64,000 nt of DNA from Pogostemon cablin (Eukaryota; Streptophyta; Magnoliopsida; Lamiales; Lamiaceae), in assembly GCA_023678885.1 (NCBI GenBank), contig CM043005.1, positions 6,996,314-7,060,313 of the forward strand, written 5' to 3'. The translations under genes were made by a program, and so were the position numbers. Each line of letters starts with the position of its first letter. Position 1 is the first letter of the stretch. Positions 25,330 through 36,992 of the stretch are shown piece by piece. The notes under the pieces were generated by a model. The model did not search any database. It was not told the DNA's origin and was given only the letters and a program-made list of their open reading frames with translations.

Positions 25330-25626
25330 TTAATTACTGATTAAGCGGGCGAGAGAGTCGTCAGAATCGTAAACGACGCAATGGAGGAAAACCTGGTTGA
25401 GGCGGATTATGTAGTGCCGTAGTGGTGAGTCTGGATCTGGCGAGTGATGTCGTGGCTGTAAATGGCAAAGGAGCAGACATGTTGGGTCATATTCTTGATG
25501 GGTTTGAGTGACTGCATCATCTGGGCACTCTTGTCCACCATGTACTGCCCCACCGTCATTGGCTTTCTTGGGGGCACTGACCCGTCGCCCGGCGGCATCG
25601 CCCTGATGTTTCATCGTAGATGCCAT
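25330..25626 (-). pseudogene. Fragment of an oil body-associated protein gene (OBAP), frameshifted
   Basis: From ATG 25626 the minus strand starts in one frame (MASTMKHQGD). It continues in a second (VPPRKPMTVGQYMVDKSAQ, then SLKPIKNMTQHVCSFAIYSHD, ending near THHYG) and finishes back in a third or the first (IRLNQVFLHCVVYDSD, then SLARLI). Together these match the N-terminal half of plant OBAP, a seed oil-body protein. There are at least two frameshifts, near codon 10 and near THHY, and the rest of the gene is absent. It is a captured, non-functional piece inside the MULE. Confidence 0.75.
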
Positions 25627-25635
25627 TTTACTCTT

Positions 25636-25735
25636 TCCAATCTAATCCTTTTTAGTATCATTTTACACCTTTTTAATTCCAATCTAATCCTTTTTAGTAT
25701 CATTTTACACCTTTTTAATTCCAATCTAATATTTT
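25636..25735. repeat. 42-bp tandem repeat
   Basis: The unit 'ccaatctaatcctttttagt' plus 'atcattttacacctttttaa' occurs about 2.3 times directly upstream (minus-strand sense) of the OBAP fragment start. Confidence 0.8.
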
Positions 25736-26791
25736 CCATCGATGAGGGGCGAAATCCGGTCCGTTTCGTTGCTGAGTTACCGAGACGTGGCAAAGAAGGT
25801 GGGGTCGTCTTCGTCGATGGGTCTTCTTAGGGGAGTTCAGGTGTTGGCCGTAGACGATTTTGGTGGGTGAATTATTTATCTAATCTCACACTAAACATGT
25901 TCTACAGTTAAAGCCACATAGTTAGTGTTAGATAAAAAAAAAATTCCACGTCATCATTACCGGATGGAGAACCTGCCATAACAGGTGAGTGGACTATTTT
26001 ATCAAATTTTATGAATTTAATGGACTATTTTCAAAAAATGCAAAACTGATGGACCAATTTCAAAATCGGTGAAAGTTAATGGACAAAAAAATGTATTTAC
26101 CCTAACTATTATAATGAGCGTTGAACCTGTTTATGGCCAGTTTCATGCCGGTAGTAGGTAGTTCTCTCCTCCTATTCTCTATCTACGTGGCGTTGGCTCT
26201 AATTCATGTAAGAATTACACGTATCACTCCCTTCTACTCTCTCTTTCGCACCCTCTGGTCCTCTCGGTGCTCTCGCTTCTATTGAAACCTTTCCACCGCT
26301 GCTGCTCTTACATTTTCTTTCGTCCTTCCACCGATTTCATATCGGTCGCACTCGCTCTCTCATTTCCAACCTAAAAATTCGACAAAGAGGTTTGTTAGAC
26401 TTGAATTTCGGTGTCTTCTTTATTTGAAGAATTCCACAATTTTGGTGTGAATTGCCTTTTTTATATTTATTTTGGGATTACTTAATTGCATGTGATTGGG
26501 AAACATTGAATTGTTTTCCAGGTTGGTGAATCTTCGGATGTTAGACCTGAGTTCGTCCATTATTTGTGTGAAAAGTTCGATTCGATTTGTATTGGGAAAC
26601 ATTCAATCATTCACAAGGTTGGTAAATTTTCGAAGGTAATTCATGCATTTGAGTACCCTTGTTCTTTATATTTTGATTTTTTTTCTGTGTAATTTAATAA
26701 CTCAAGAAACATTTTTTCTGAGTTTCTGTTATCACTTAATAATGAGAAAAGAATCAATTGACTTTATTTTATTTAAGGAGTTGATTTTCAG

Positions 26792-27397
26792 GGAAAGTTG
26801 GAGTGCAAATATCCTCTTTCATCAGCACTGGGGACATTGAAAATGCTAAGACCTACTACACCTGCAGAGGGAAACTTTGAGCTATCATGTAAGAACAGTA
26901 TCCCTCAGTAATATCATATTACAACTGCCTCATATTTGCCATATCTTAATTATTCAGTTGCATAATAAATCCCTGCTTATTTTCTGATTTAATCTCTTAT
27001 TGCCTAAAACATGTCTATGATTTGTATATTAGCCCTATGATCCATTTCCATTATCATCTAAGTGATAATTTTCTGAAATGTTCTTTTTTTTTGTCTCCCA
27101 GGGGTTACAAATCTCATTGGTGGTAGATTTATTGATTCACATTCACCAACATCAATCGATGTGTTAAATCTTGTGAGTTCTTGAAAGTGTGTATATATAC
27201 TATTCTTCTCTTTGAATTCTTATGCTAATGAGTTATGAAGAATTATCGGCAATGCATCAAGTTATCGCTCAAATTCCTTTATCCACAGGTGAGGTTCTTA
27301 AGGCTAAAGTATCTGCAGCAAAAGAGCATTCATATTATGGCGAAATACTCAGCAACGCATTATGTTCAAGCTTCAAGAGCTCATTTGACGAAACATT
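26792..27397 (+). pseudogene. Fragments of methylmalonate-semialdehyde dehydrogenase (ALDH6 family)
   Basis: Three exon-like blocks have GT/AG borders: 26792-26888 (ending RPTTPAEGNFELS), 27102-27172 (VTNLIGGRFIDSHSPTSIDV) and 27289-27397 (GEVLKAKVSAAKEHSYYGE). The middle block matches the start of the mature plant ALDH6B2 enzyme. The last is weaker but carries the EEFKAAVSAAK-like text that follows it. The catalytic domain is missing, so this is a captured, non-functional 5' piece. It lies in Helitron A in the same orientation as the element. Confidence 0.6.
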
Positions 27398-27595
27398 GTA
27401 AGCTTGTGGTACTCCTTAGAATTAAAAGTATAATATATGAACATATTAGTTAATACAAAGAGGTGTTGAATCTTGTTCCTGGGTTTACTTAAATTGTAAG
27501 CTTGTGATACACCTTAGAGTTAAAAGCATAAAGAATAGCTCTCCGACAATTGGACTGAGCTGTTGAATCTTGTTCTGGGGTTTACTTACATACTT
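27397..27595. repeat. ~100-bp tandem duplication in Helitron A
   Basis: 'gtaagcttgtg..ac.ccttag' at 27397 and 27497, and 'gttgaatcttgtt' at about 27463 and 27563, show two diverged copies of a 100-base unit. Confidence 0.7.
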
Positions 27596-28331
27596 GGCAT
27601 CATTTTCAGGTCATTCGCTATATATGGGTGAATTTTTATTATAGCTGTTCTTTTTTTGTTATGGTGCAACTATATTATCAATAAGAGAAAAGTTAATTTC
27701 TGCGTGTGCATATAGAGAAAATATTAGTAATTTTTAGGTGTATAATGTAAGACAAATGAGGAGTATTTTAGGTCATTAAAGAAGAAGAACTGCATAAATT
27801 TGTTGAGTGAATTAATATAAAGTAGAACTAGGTGATACTTTTGTAGTATTGTGATAATATTGTATAGGTGGTTAACTTTTGAAGTGTGCGATTCTCGAGA
27901 CGGATGAAAACGGAAAGTGCCCAAAATATTTTTGGGACGAAGGGGTACTTATTTTTTTATATGTGGAGTGGCAGTTAAAGAAAATACGTGGCCAAAGACA
28001 ATATCAATTCTGCAATACAAATGTAGCTATGAAGAAACAATTGCAATTTGGAACTTTTTCTTATTCAATACTATAAATTTTACTCTTCATTACACTTAAG
28101 ACTAGCTGATGCAATAAACATAGGTACTCCTCATGTTTTACAATATTAGTCCTTCATGATCTTATGTTGACTCACAACTGGATTATGTATTAGGATGGAG
28201 GTTTATAGAAAAAACATATAATGCACTATGCTGGTGCATGGTATTACTTCAACATAGGAAGATTCTTGGATAATTTGTAGGGATGGTATACACATAAATG
28301 ATCCATATTCTAAGACTAAAAAAAACTTACA

Positions 28332-28495
28332 AGAGCTAACGATAATTGCATAGGTAATGCAACTGACGGTTCATATTTTTTATTCAGCTCTATAGAGGAC
28401 TCAATCTCCGGCTTCAGAAAATGTTTAGTAGACTCAGACTTGGCATTATTTGATCGATTTGGTGCAGCAGCACTGGCTCTGAGTTTTTCAATAGC
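28332..28495 (-). pseudogene. Exon-like piece of unknown gene in Helitron A
   Basis: On the minus strand an open frame (AIEKLRASAAAPNRSNNAKS, later ELNKKYEPSVALPMQ) is bordered by a good acceptor (TTCAG) and donor (GTAAG). It looks like one intact internal exon of a host gene, orientated against the ALDH6 piece. I do not recognise the family. Confidence 0.45.
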
Positions 28496-29631
28496 CTGAA
28501 CAAGAAAAGGTGATGGGTACAAGAGCTAATTATTTTGATAGATGAAAGCATCACAAGCTCAACATGTTCATGTATTAAATGTCAGTACCAGTTCATGAGA
28601 CGTCACTAAAGAATTGTGATGAATTGTTTGTGCGCCAACTTTATCTTGGTAGCCTATGTTTATTTCCTTTCGAGTCAGCCTGCTGTTTATGGTGTGGTGA
28701 GGATGCAAGTGCTTTTGGGGCCATAATTCTTTAACTGAATTAATCCCAGTAGTTCAAATATATAAGACTAACTCAACATGTCTACTTTGTTGTTCAATCA
28801 TTCTTGTAAGTTCTAGCAAATTTACGTGACAATTAGGAATTTCTGAAACAATAGCTGCTGTATCATTAGTTATGTTTATTCTCAAGAAAACAACTATCTA
28901 TCTTTATGTTGTATGTGATCTTACCTTTGCATCTAAATTCAGAGCTCAGACTGATTGTGCATAAATATATATTATTTTTTACAGGTCTGATTGTGCATAT
29001 ATCGATTACATTGGTTGTACGTTGCCTCATTGAGCATGAAAACAAGATTCTGCAGTGTAATTGGAACATTCAACCATCATATGGCCTTTGGTTAGCATAT
29101 TCTATTGAAAGTTTGTTAGAAAATCAACCCTTTTGAATATATTTCCAGATAATTAAAGATTTTAGGAAGTGCTATTCCCAGTCTCATGGTCAGGTTGCAT
29201 AAAATGCAAAAAAGAGTTGAAATGAAATGATTTTGCATGCATCCATGAATTTGGTTAAAACTTAAATAGAAACACAACCTTATTTTACTTGTCCTCTGCA
29301 CATGTAGGACACTTCCTTTTGGTAATTGAATTTTAATAATTTGGTGTCTGAGCTCTGAAATATTGGTGTCACTATTGTGAAGACGACAGAATTTGATCAA
29401 GGCAGGACATCTAGATGGCAGCTTGCATGGAGAGGAGAATAATCTATACTTCACTCTGAAGGTTAAATATCTTTTCTCATTCTGAATCATTCTTTTATCT
29501 GGTTTTTGGTTTTAAATTGATGGTGGCTAGGCTTGGAATATTTATTGACAGAATTAAAACAGTGGCTTGCAAAAGTTTAGTTTATCATGCCTTTAACGGA
29601 AGCATAATGCTCTTTGCAACATTTATTGCAG

Positions 29632-29765
29632 TCAATGGAATCATACCTCTCCAATGGTGATGCATTGTGTAAATTAGACATGCAAGTGTTGTGTATTGCA
29701 GTCAGTGGAATCCTACCTCTCCAATGGTGGTGCATTGTGTAAATTATGCATGCAAGTGCTATGTA
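29632..29765. repeat. ~68-bp tandem duplication near the Helitron A 3' end
   Basis: 'cctctccaatggtg' followed by 'gcattgtgtaaatta' and 'catgcaagtg' occurs twice, about 68 bases apart, shortly before the terminal hairpin. Confidence 0.8.
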
Positions 29766-29777
29766 AAATTCGAGTTA

Positions 29778-29810
29778 GCACCTCATGAAATGAGGTGCAC
29801 CCCCACCTAG
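29778..29810 (+). other. Helitron 3' terminal hairpin and CTAG end
   Basis: 9-bp perfect stem, 3-base loop, 8-base spacer, CTAG, then host T. This is the canonical rolling-circle terminator structure of Helitrons. Confidence 0.85.
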
Positions 29811-29933
29811 TTACTCTTATAATACGGCTTGAACTGGTTTGTGGCCAGTTTCAAGCCGGTTACAGGTAATCCTATTGCCACGTGTCCAAGAGATTTCGTT
29901 TGTTTCAATCACTCCGTTTCAACTCTACTACTT

Positions 29934-31318
29934 GGAGAAAATATCACAAATGGTAAACCCGCATTTGGTCCTATAAGTATTCACTTTATCAATTATAGTC
30001 AATTTTGACCAATTTCAATCTAATTTGATAGGAAATTCCCTATTTATGTCGGAATTAGCACATAACCTTCTAAATTTGGGGATTTTCAAAATATATTCTG
30101 ACCAAACAAGCTTACATGGCTTACATCATATCTTTATTGCAAAATCACCAGCCACGTCAATAAACATTGAAGAAAAGAAATATGTTAATCTTGAGAGAAT
30201 CCAAAACCAAAATCAAAGATCCATCATCCATCTAATCTGATTCTATCCGTTTGTCATCTACTAAAATCTATACTAATCTGAGAATCAAAACTGATTCAAT
30301 CCCTTCATCTTCTAAGATCTACACTAATATGTCAATATGTGAAAATCAAAACCAAAATCTCCTCCCGTCTCTCAAAGACACGGCCACCGTTTTTATTAAC
30401 CACCACTACTAACACAGTGTCCTACCTACGTTTCTTGAGAAACGAGAGAAGTGTGGCTAACTAAGCAGAAGGTTAAATTTGCTAGGACACTTGCTTCAAT
30501 TCTTCTGGTGTTTTATGAACAAACATGAACCAATAACCCAAATTCAAGTGGAAAATGAAGAGTAATAGCAAAATTTCCACCCAATCCACCAAACCTAATC
30601 ACAAAATTAATAGCTAAGAAGATGTGAGAAAATTCCACCAAACCCACCACAGATCTATTACGGAAAGTAGCCACCAAACCCACGTGCTTTACACAGCCTC
30701 CGCTAATTAAGATGTGAGAAAAGCGGAAGATGTTGGAAGAAGACGAAACACATCCCAGCAGGCTTCGGCTAAACACTTCGTTAATTGACGGTGGATGGTT
30801 CAGAGAGAATCGATCTCGAATTTGGGTCATCGACGAGGGTGATACGAGACAGTTACCCACATCAACCTAAACTTCTCCCTCAACAAAACTTTCTTTCGGC
30901 CGAAGATGGTGAAGGAAGGACATACCCTTGGTCTTGGTGTATTAGGGGATTTGATTTTGAAGATTTGAGGTTTGAGTTCTCATGTTGACTTATTAATATG
31001 TGTAACCAGATCTAATTCAATGTGTGCAAATTTCTCTCTGTTTTGTTTTTTTTTTTCATTTTTTTGTTGGTGATGTGGAGTGTGATTTGGAAATAAAAGT
31101 ATTATTGTCCTGCCATGTAAGCTTGTTGGTTGAAAATTATGCAAATCCCCAAATTTGGACCATCAATTGACGGTAACGCCCTGACTCCGGCGAGAATTAT
31201 AAATATTCAATCAAATTGGACTGAAATTGGATAAAATGGACCAAAATTGATAAAGTGAATACTAAGGACCAAATACGGGTTTAGTAATAGTCGCAGGACC
31301 ATTTGTGATATTTTCTCC
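29934..31318. mobile_element. Long-TIR DNA transposon, MULE-like, non-autonomous
   Basis: The ends GGAGAAAATATCACAAATGG and its inverse at 31299-31318 begin imperfect inverted repeats. These extend about 190-220 bases (to about 30125 and from about 31095; both sides share AACAAGCTTACATGGC). The target duplication TACTACTT is at 29926-29933 and 31319-31326. Eight bases fit hAT as well as Mutator, but the TIR length favours Mutator-like. The central frames at 30513-30860 (-) and 30785-30988 (+) have no recognised domain. Confidence 0.75.
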
Positions 31319-31326
31319 TACTACTT

Positions 31327-34300
31327 GAGTCGTGGTCTCTTAGTTCATGTCCTCCCAATTGAAAAATTTCCCTTCACCCTTATCTGTCCGTTTGTTTTTT
31401 TTTATCACTCTACAGGATTCAATTTCTTCATCTCACTCTTCTCCGATATCTAATTTCAGATATCAGCATTCGTTTGGTTTTTGCCTGCCATCTCGGATGT
31501 CATTACGCTCTGCACCGATCCTTAGTCATTGCTCCTTTTTGGTATAAGTTTACTTTAGATTTTGATTTTGACATTTCTTACCGCAAAACATAGGAGTTTC
31601 GCCTCAAACGCTAACTTTCCCCTTCCCTAAATGTGTGCAGCAAGTTTTTCACCCCACGCTCGGATTTAATTGCTCTGCCATAGGTAACACCTCTTTTTCT
31701 TGATACTCTTTTTTGGTCTTATATTTCACTTCCACTGCATGAGACTTCTTACTGTGGTTTGGATTGAACGGATTGATTATAAATTGTTTGTGTGCTGGGC
31801 TATGTCGATATCGCGATAGATTGAAATTTGGTTGGTCCCCTTTTAATTTCTGTACTTGAATGAACTTTCAATTAGTGGGAGTTTTTCACTGAATTTTGTG
31901 AGTTGATTCTAATATCATTTGCTTGAAAATTAATGGGAGTTTCCCCACCATTTCTAATAAATTTTTAGGAGTGCTGGGTGACCCAATTTAAGCATTGTAT
32001 CTAAGGAAAAAATGGAATCTTGAACTGAATTGTGTTTCTACAAGTGACTTATTCCTCATATTTCAATTTGATTTTCCTTCTCTATATCTTTAGAAGGAGG
32101 TTGGAGTTATGTAAAGTTTCTTTATGGGGTGCATATGTTGATGTGCGCCTGCAATTTGTTTCATACTAACTTGAGAATTGCGTAGGTATATATTTATGTG
32201 TTTCTATGGTTTATCATACATAGTTGATGTAACCTAGCCTGCTCAAAATTTAGGATTTTCATATGTAATGGCTAATGAGTAATGAGTGTAAAATTTCTTA
32301 TGGAAGTTTTTATCCTGGCTGTTAAAATTTAAAACTAAATGGTTTCTTCATGAGGTGTGCGCCTGCAATTTGTTGGCTACTAACTTGAGAATTGCGTAGG
32401 TATTGATGTAACTTAAGTCTGCTCAAAATTTGATTTGCATATGTTATGGCTAATGAGTAATGAGTATGAAATTTCTTATGGAAGTTTTTATGCTGGCTGC
32501 TAAAACTGAATGGTTTCTTCATGAGGTGTGAGCCTGCATTTGTTGACTACTATGATTTTGGTTTCTACATGGCGTGCTATTGCCTCTCTCCCATTTCACT
32601 CCTATTTTCTTTCTCTCTTATCACTGTCGCTCTCACAAGCGACCGCCTCTTCTCCTACTTTGCCTCCATCGAATACAGGCTAATCAGAGCTTCTGTTTAC
32701 AGGTGTCCTTACCAACGAAGCCTTCTATTCTTCTCCACCGCCCGCTAGCCATCGCCAGTGCTAAAGAACGGCAGTTTTGTTTTCTTCGTACCTTTGCTCG
32801 CAGTTGAACAATTCCCACCGGTAAACTCTTTATTCTCTATGATTTTCTTATCTCTGATGTGGGTTTTCAAGATGATCGTCGTCTGTTTGTGCCCTTGATT
32901 GATTTGCCAAAATTAGAATTGAATGTTGTTTAGCTCACTGTGAGTCTGATTTTCTAGGATTCTTATCTGAGTTAATTATTTGATTCAAATACACCCATAT
33001 TCTATATTTTAGTGTTAATATACGTTACTCAAATGGAAAAAATGATAGGAGGTTGGATGATTGTTTGAGATACTCCAATGTTGCAGGAAAAAAGGCGCTT
33101 GAGGATGCGGATCTTGGAGGCAACAATTTCAATATGGTACTAATTGAATCCTGCGCATAATTCATTTCCAATTAGTTTTTGGTATTATTTGGTGTTTCTT
33201 CATTTGTTTATTGCTTGAATTGTTTGTTTCTAAATATTTACTTCTTTTTTTAGATATTGTTGATTTGTGTTGTGGTTACTCTCTGTTCATCTGTTGATTG
33301 GGTGAGTGCTCGTTTGTAATAGACTGAAAACAACTTAGGAACATCGCTGTTGAATATGTTGGGACTTGTCACTTTTTCTTTGCTCTTTCTAGAATTCATC
33401 AGTTTGCTTTTTTAATTTTTGTACATTAGTAATCTGTTGAATTGCTCATTCTTATTTTTCTCACGTTGAAAAAAAACATCACGTTCTTCTTGTCCACTTT
33501 GTTAATAAGTAAATCGGTTTACAACAGATCTTAGTATATCTTCCAACATAATTTACTTTTTTAAAATTGGCCCCAATTTATTTTATGACAGGTCTGACAT
33601 TTTAGTTAAAAATAATCTTCCAAGTACAATGTGATTAAAATCTGAAAAGACGTTGAAATTTTTTGTGATTGGAAACAACAATAGCTCAGTCTACATTTCG
33701 TAAAAGAGCATCCAATTCATGATATGCTTCGTTGTTGGTTTTGGTCTTTTGATGAATTCCGTTCCAGTCACGTCGTTTTCTAGCTTCTCTCTCTCTTGAG
33801 CAACAACATGAACAGAGATCATTAATGGTGTCTAATTAGTAGAAAAGTCAAAAGAGAAGGAAGAAAGATTTAAGGACTTCTTTTTGATATACATACACTT
33901 GTTCATCTCCTTACATAAGGAACTACTATAATGCTTTGCAATTTTACAACCCATATTGTATTCAACATATTTCTGAATTTTAGTTAAAATAATCTTCCAA
34001 GTTATCTATGTGATTAATTTTAATAACTGTAACTTATTACTTCCCCTGTTTGTTCTTCGATTTGTTTCGAGTTTTATGTTTGTTCATGATTTTAGGAGTT
34101 ATGGAAATGTTATGTTTTGAGTTGAGATTGCCTGCCTTAACGGTTTTGTTTTCGTGTACAAGTTGTTCAAATTGCCTCAACCACGAGTATTAAGTTAACC
34201 CACTTAACAATGCATATAAAATTAGGCACGTATAAACTGTGTTCAGAGCTTTCCAAGTGTCATATTTGCCTTATTTAGGAAAAAATATCGATTAAATTTA

Positions 34301-34800
34301 AAACACGACTATATATTATTCAAAACATAGAAGGTATTCAAGGTAGTCTTAAGGAATAGAAAAAGTAACGCAACAGTCATCTCCAAACTCAGACTACATG
34401 ATCATTCAAACTATCATTTTGTTCCATGACATATGCAATCTTAGACTAAGATGATAAAGGTATAATAAATACACAAATTTATTTTGCAAAGCATGTATTC
34501 TGTATTCATAGATGATGCGGTTGATGATGCTACATAAGCACAGCTATCAGTACATGTTGATAAGTGCCACGATTTGTTATTTCTTTATGCTTCAGGGTTC
34601 CTTTTTGCTGAAAAATAATTTATTTTATACTACTTCTACTGAAGGGATTTTTGTTTTTCTAGATAAATCAAATAAATAGTGATGAATAAATGCTCTTCAG
34701 GGGCATCAAGGTTTTTGGTTAGCAGGTTCAATTTTCACCTGCTTTGCTCACAAACCACTAATATTTCTGTTGGAACTGACTGATTTCCATCTGAAAACCT
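31327..34800. other. Helitron B interior: intron-like DNA with small exon-like pieces
   Basis: T-rich, intron-like DNA with several AG/GT-bordered short pieces, for example about 31642-31685 and about 33087-33136. None gives a recognisable domain. A roughly 190-base unit (containing 'cttgagaattgcgtaggtat' and 'ggctaatgagtaatgagt') is repeated at about 32130-32330 and 32340-32540. 32700-32805 reads like a Ser/Arg-rich presequence (KPSILLHRPLAIASAKERQ) but cannot be assigned. Confidence 0.4.
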
Positions 34801-34814
34801 CAGTTTATTTTCAA

Positions 34815-35152
34815 CTCATCAGACAAGTGTAGAAGAATCAAATATGCAGTACTGAAATGCATTCCGTGCAAATCCAGCTTCAACTTCGAAGATCTCCACT
34901 CCACCACCTGATCCAGAATGCTCTATTCCAACAACTCCACCAATAAATCTGCTTCATCCCTCACAAAATCTCCACCAACTCGTCGACTGATGCAGGTAGA
35001 TTCTTCATATCTTCTTGCAGCAAGATGATAGATGGACGGTAATTCAGAACAGAATTGTAAGTTCTAATCAATAAACCTATTTCTGACTTTCTCATCTCAT
35101 GCAGCCATGAAAGCATTTCCACGAGTAATAGTTTATCTCTATAGCATACCAT
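34815..35152 (-). pseudogene. Fragment of a PPR-SMR protein gene
   Basis: Minus-strand frame 35152-34961 reads like a pentatricopeptide motif (MLSWLHEMRKSEIGLLIRTY), then LPASVDELVEIL. After a frameshift near 34961 and one stop, the text continues EADLLVELLE, then LKLDLHGMHFSTAYLI. LDLHGM is the hallmark of the SMR domain, so the source was a PPR-SMR protein, an organelle RNA- or DNA-associated class. Only the last PPR motif and the start of SMR are present. It is broken by at least one frameshift and one stop, and lies opposite to the Helitron orientation. Confidence 0.6.
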
Positions 35153-36525
35153 TCACTTATTTTGAAAAATTGAACACTCCATAAGTGCATGTTACTTTTA
35201 TTTTTAATATGGCTCTTTTATCTTGGTAGCAGATTGTCGTTTAGTTGTGTATATGTCTATATGGTTTTGGCGGCGAATATACCTTTTCCTTTTTTTCATA
35301 ATTATACCTCATGGATTAATTAGCTTTAATTACGTATAAATATTTCTTGCCAATAAATAAAAATAATAATAACGTTAATTATAATGTCATTCCCTTGAAA
35401 TTAAAGATGGTCCAGTACACTTTAATTTGTTAGAAAGATAAAATACTTTCTTGCTTCTTCCATTGGTTCCTTTTAACTGAAAGTGATCACTAATATATAC
35501 TAATCATGTGTAAAGTAGATTGGGACATTTTATATTATGAGATATGATGTAAAGATAGAAATATGATATACGCTCAATCTGATTCTTTATGTAAACTCTT
35601 TTGGCCAATAATTTGCACATTATGTGATGTGCTTTTTAATATAGGTGCAAGTTTGTCGAAGGGGTACTGCAAATGAACTGATTTTATTGCATAACTAACA
35701 TGGTGGCAAGAGGGATTATGAGTTTAAATACAAGTACTCACATTGGTGTGATTTTTGGTAAGCATCAATTTTAAAATTAATTTATTAACATATTCTATCA
35801 TTTCTTAATTAGTAAATTAATTTGATGATTATTACTTGAGGTAGATTTAGATACTGTTTCTGTTTGTTCATTTATCTCTTCATGCATTGACATTGCTTCA
35901 TGAGGAAACAGTGTGGCTGATCCTACTGCCCATTGGAACTCCCAGCTTTGTAACTGCAAGTGATCTAAGTATGAGGCTTGGATATGATATGAACTATGCA
36001 GCCTTATAGCTGCAGGCTGTCTTACTCATTTGATGCTAAATGTCTGCTTGTATCATCATGCATCGAATTTTTTTATATATATTGTGTTCTTTTGTTTTCT
36101 TTGATCTTTATATATATATATTGGGCGAATATATGCAGCCTATGATGTTATGGTAAAGTTCTTTAAGTTGATAAGATTAAATATTGATTTTGATGGGTGC
36201 TCATGAAATTATATCTTTGATGTGATTGTTGTGATCACTATCAAAAAAATTAAATGGGACTCTGTGTGAAATGCTTCTTATGGTCCAGATGAATAATTGG
36301 ATCCATGCCATTTCTGAAACTTATGGTTTATGCTTTTGCTTATTTTATATTCCTCATTTACTGGCTTCATACTAAGTTATACGCATTTTGGTCCCTTTAA
36401 GTGCTGTTGTCCAACTAAAAGTAAGAAATAAATTAGAAATTAGAAGAAAAGATCAACTATTTCAGCTTCTGACCTCTGTAAAGTTTATTATCATAATAGA
36501 CTGTTTTCTCTTATGTTGCTTACAG

Positions 36526-36703
36526 TCATACAAAGAAAATGTTATCTGCCCAAATAAAAAACCAGTCTAATCCAGAGAATGTCTACAATAATCATATTCT
36601 TGAGTGTGAGACATATATTGGTGGCCATTTGGAATGCCTTAAAAGTGGTGTTTTCAGATTGGATCTTTCCACAAGTTTCAAACTCGATCCATATGCGTTT
36701 GAG
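36526..36703 (+). pseudogene. Captured exon of DNA polymerase epsilon catalytic subunit
   Basis: An AG/GT-bordered open block reads KKMLSAQIKNQSNPENVYNN, then HILECETYIGGHLECLKSGV and FRLDLSTSFKLDP. The ECETYIGGHxExLxSGVFR signature is the conserved region downstream of the exonuclease/polymerase entry in Pol epsilon. A single exon is present, with no neighbours from the same gene recognised, so it is a gene fragment carried by Helitron B. The frame is intact within the piece. Confidence 0.65.
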
Positions 36704-36992
36704 GTAATCATATTACCAATTTCTCTTCAATTAAAATTTCCATCTTTGCTTGTTATAAAGTTTAGGCTGTATTTAAGTATTTATTAGAGAAAAATGTGCA
36801 TATTTTACATGAAAGTTAAATTCTCTTTTTATTATAATATTACTGAACTTTTGGATATAAAAACAAAAAGAATTCTAGATTTTCATAGTGTGATTCTTTA
36901 TAAGGTAATGAAGTTGAAATTAGTACAATTAACATGATTTTTGTATAAAGGTGCTTGCTTTAAGTTAGCCATTTATTAATTACTACTCAGGT

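Larger units (their letters stand above)
24870..26102. mobile_element. Mutator-like element with long TIRs and a captured OBAP fragment (Pack-MULE)
   Basis: The terminal inverted repeats are about 250 bp (24870-25119 and 25856-26102), starting GGGTAAATACATTTTTTTGT, with high identity over the outer 150 bases. The 9-bp target duplication TAACTATTA is intact at 24861-24869 and 26103-26111. The centre has no transposase. It holds a piece of an oil body-associated protein gene and a C-rich stretch at 25120-25260 (tctccgccgccgcacttcc). Confidence 0.85.
24856..29810 (+). mobile_element. Inner non-autonomous Helitron (A), with gene fragments and a nested MULE
   Basis: The 3' end is textbook. A perfect 9-bp stem (GCACCTCAT at 29778-29786, loop GAA, ATGAGGTGC at 29790-29798) is followed by eight bases and CTAG at 29807-29810, then T. 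With the MULE removed, the 5' end reads TCTATTAACTATTATAATG and is preceded by A, so insertion lies between A and T as expected for Helitrons. It carries methylmalonate-semialdehyde dehydrogenase pieces and a minus-strand exon-like piece. No RepHel protein was seen. Confidence 0.65.

Noticed and set aside
31347..31547. Possible plus-strand gene start in Helitron B
   Set aside because: Short frame without recognisable domain, in T-rich leader- or intron-like DNA.
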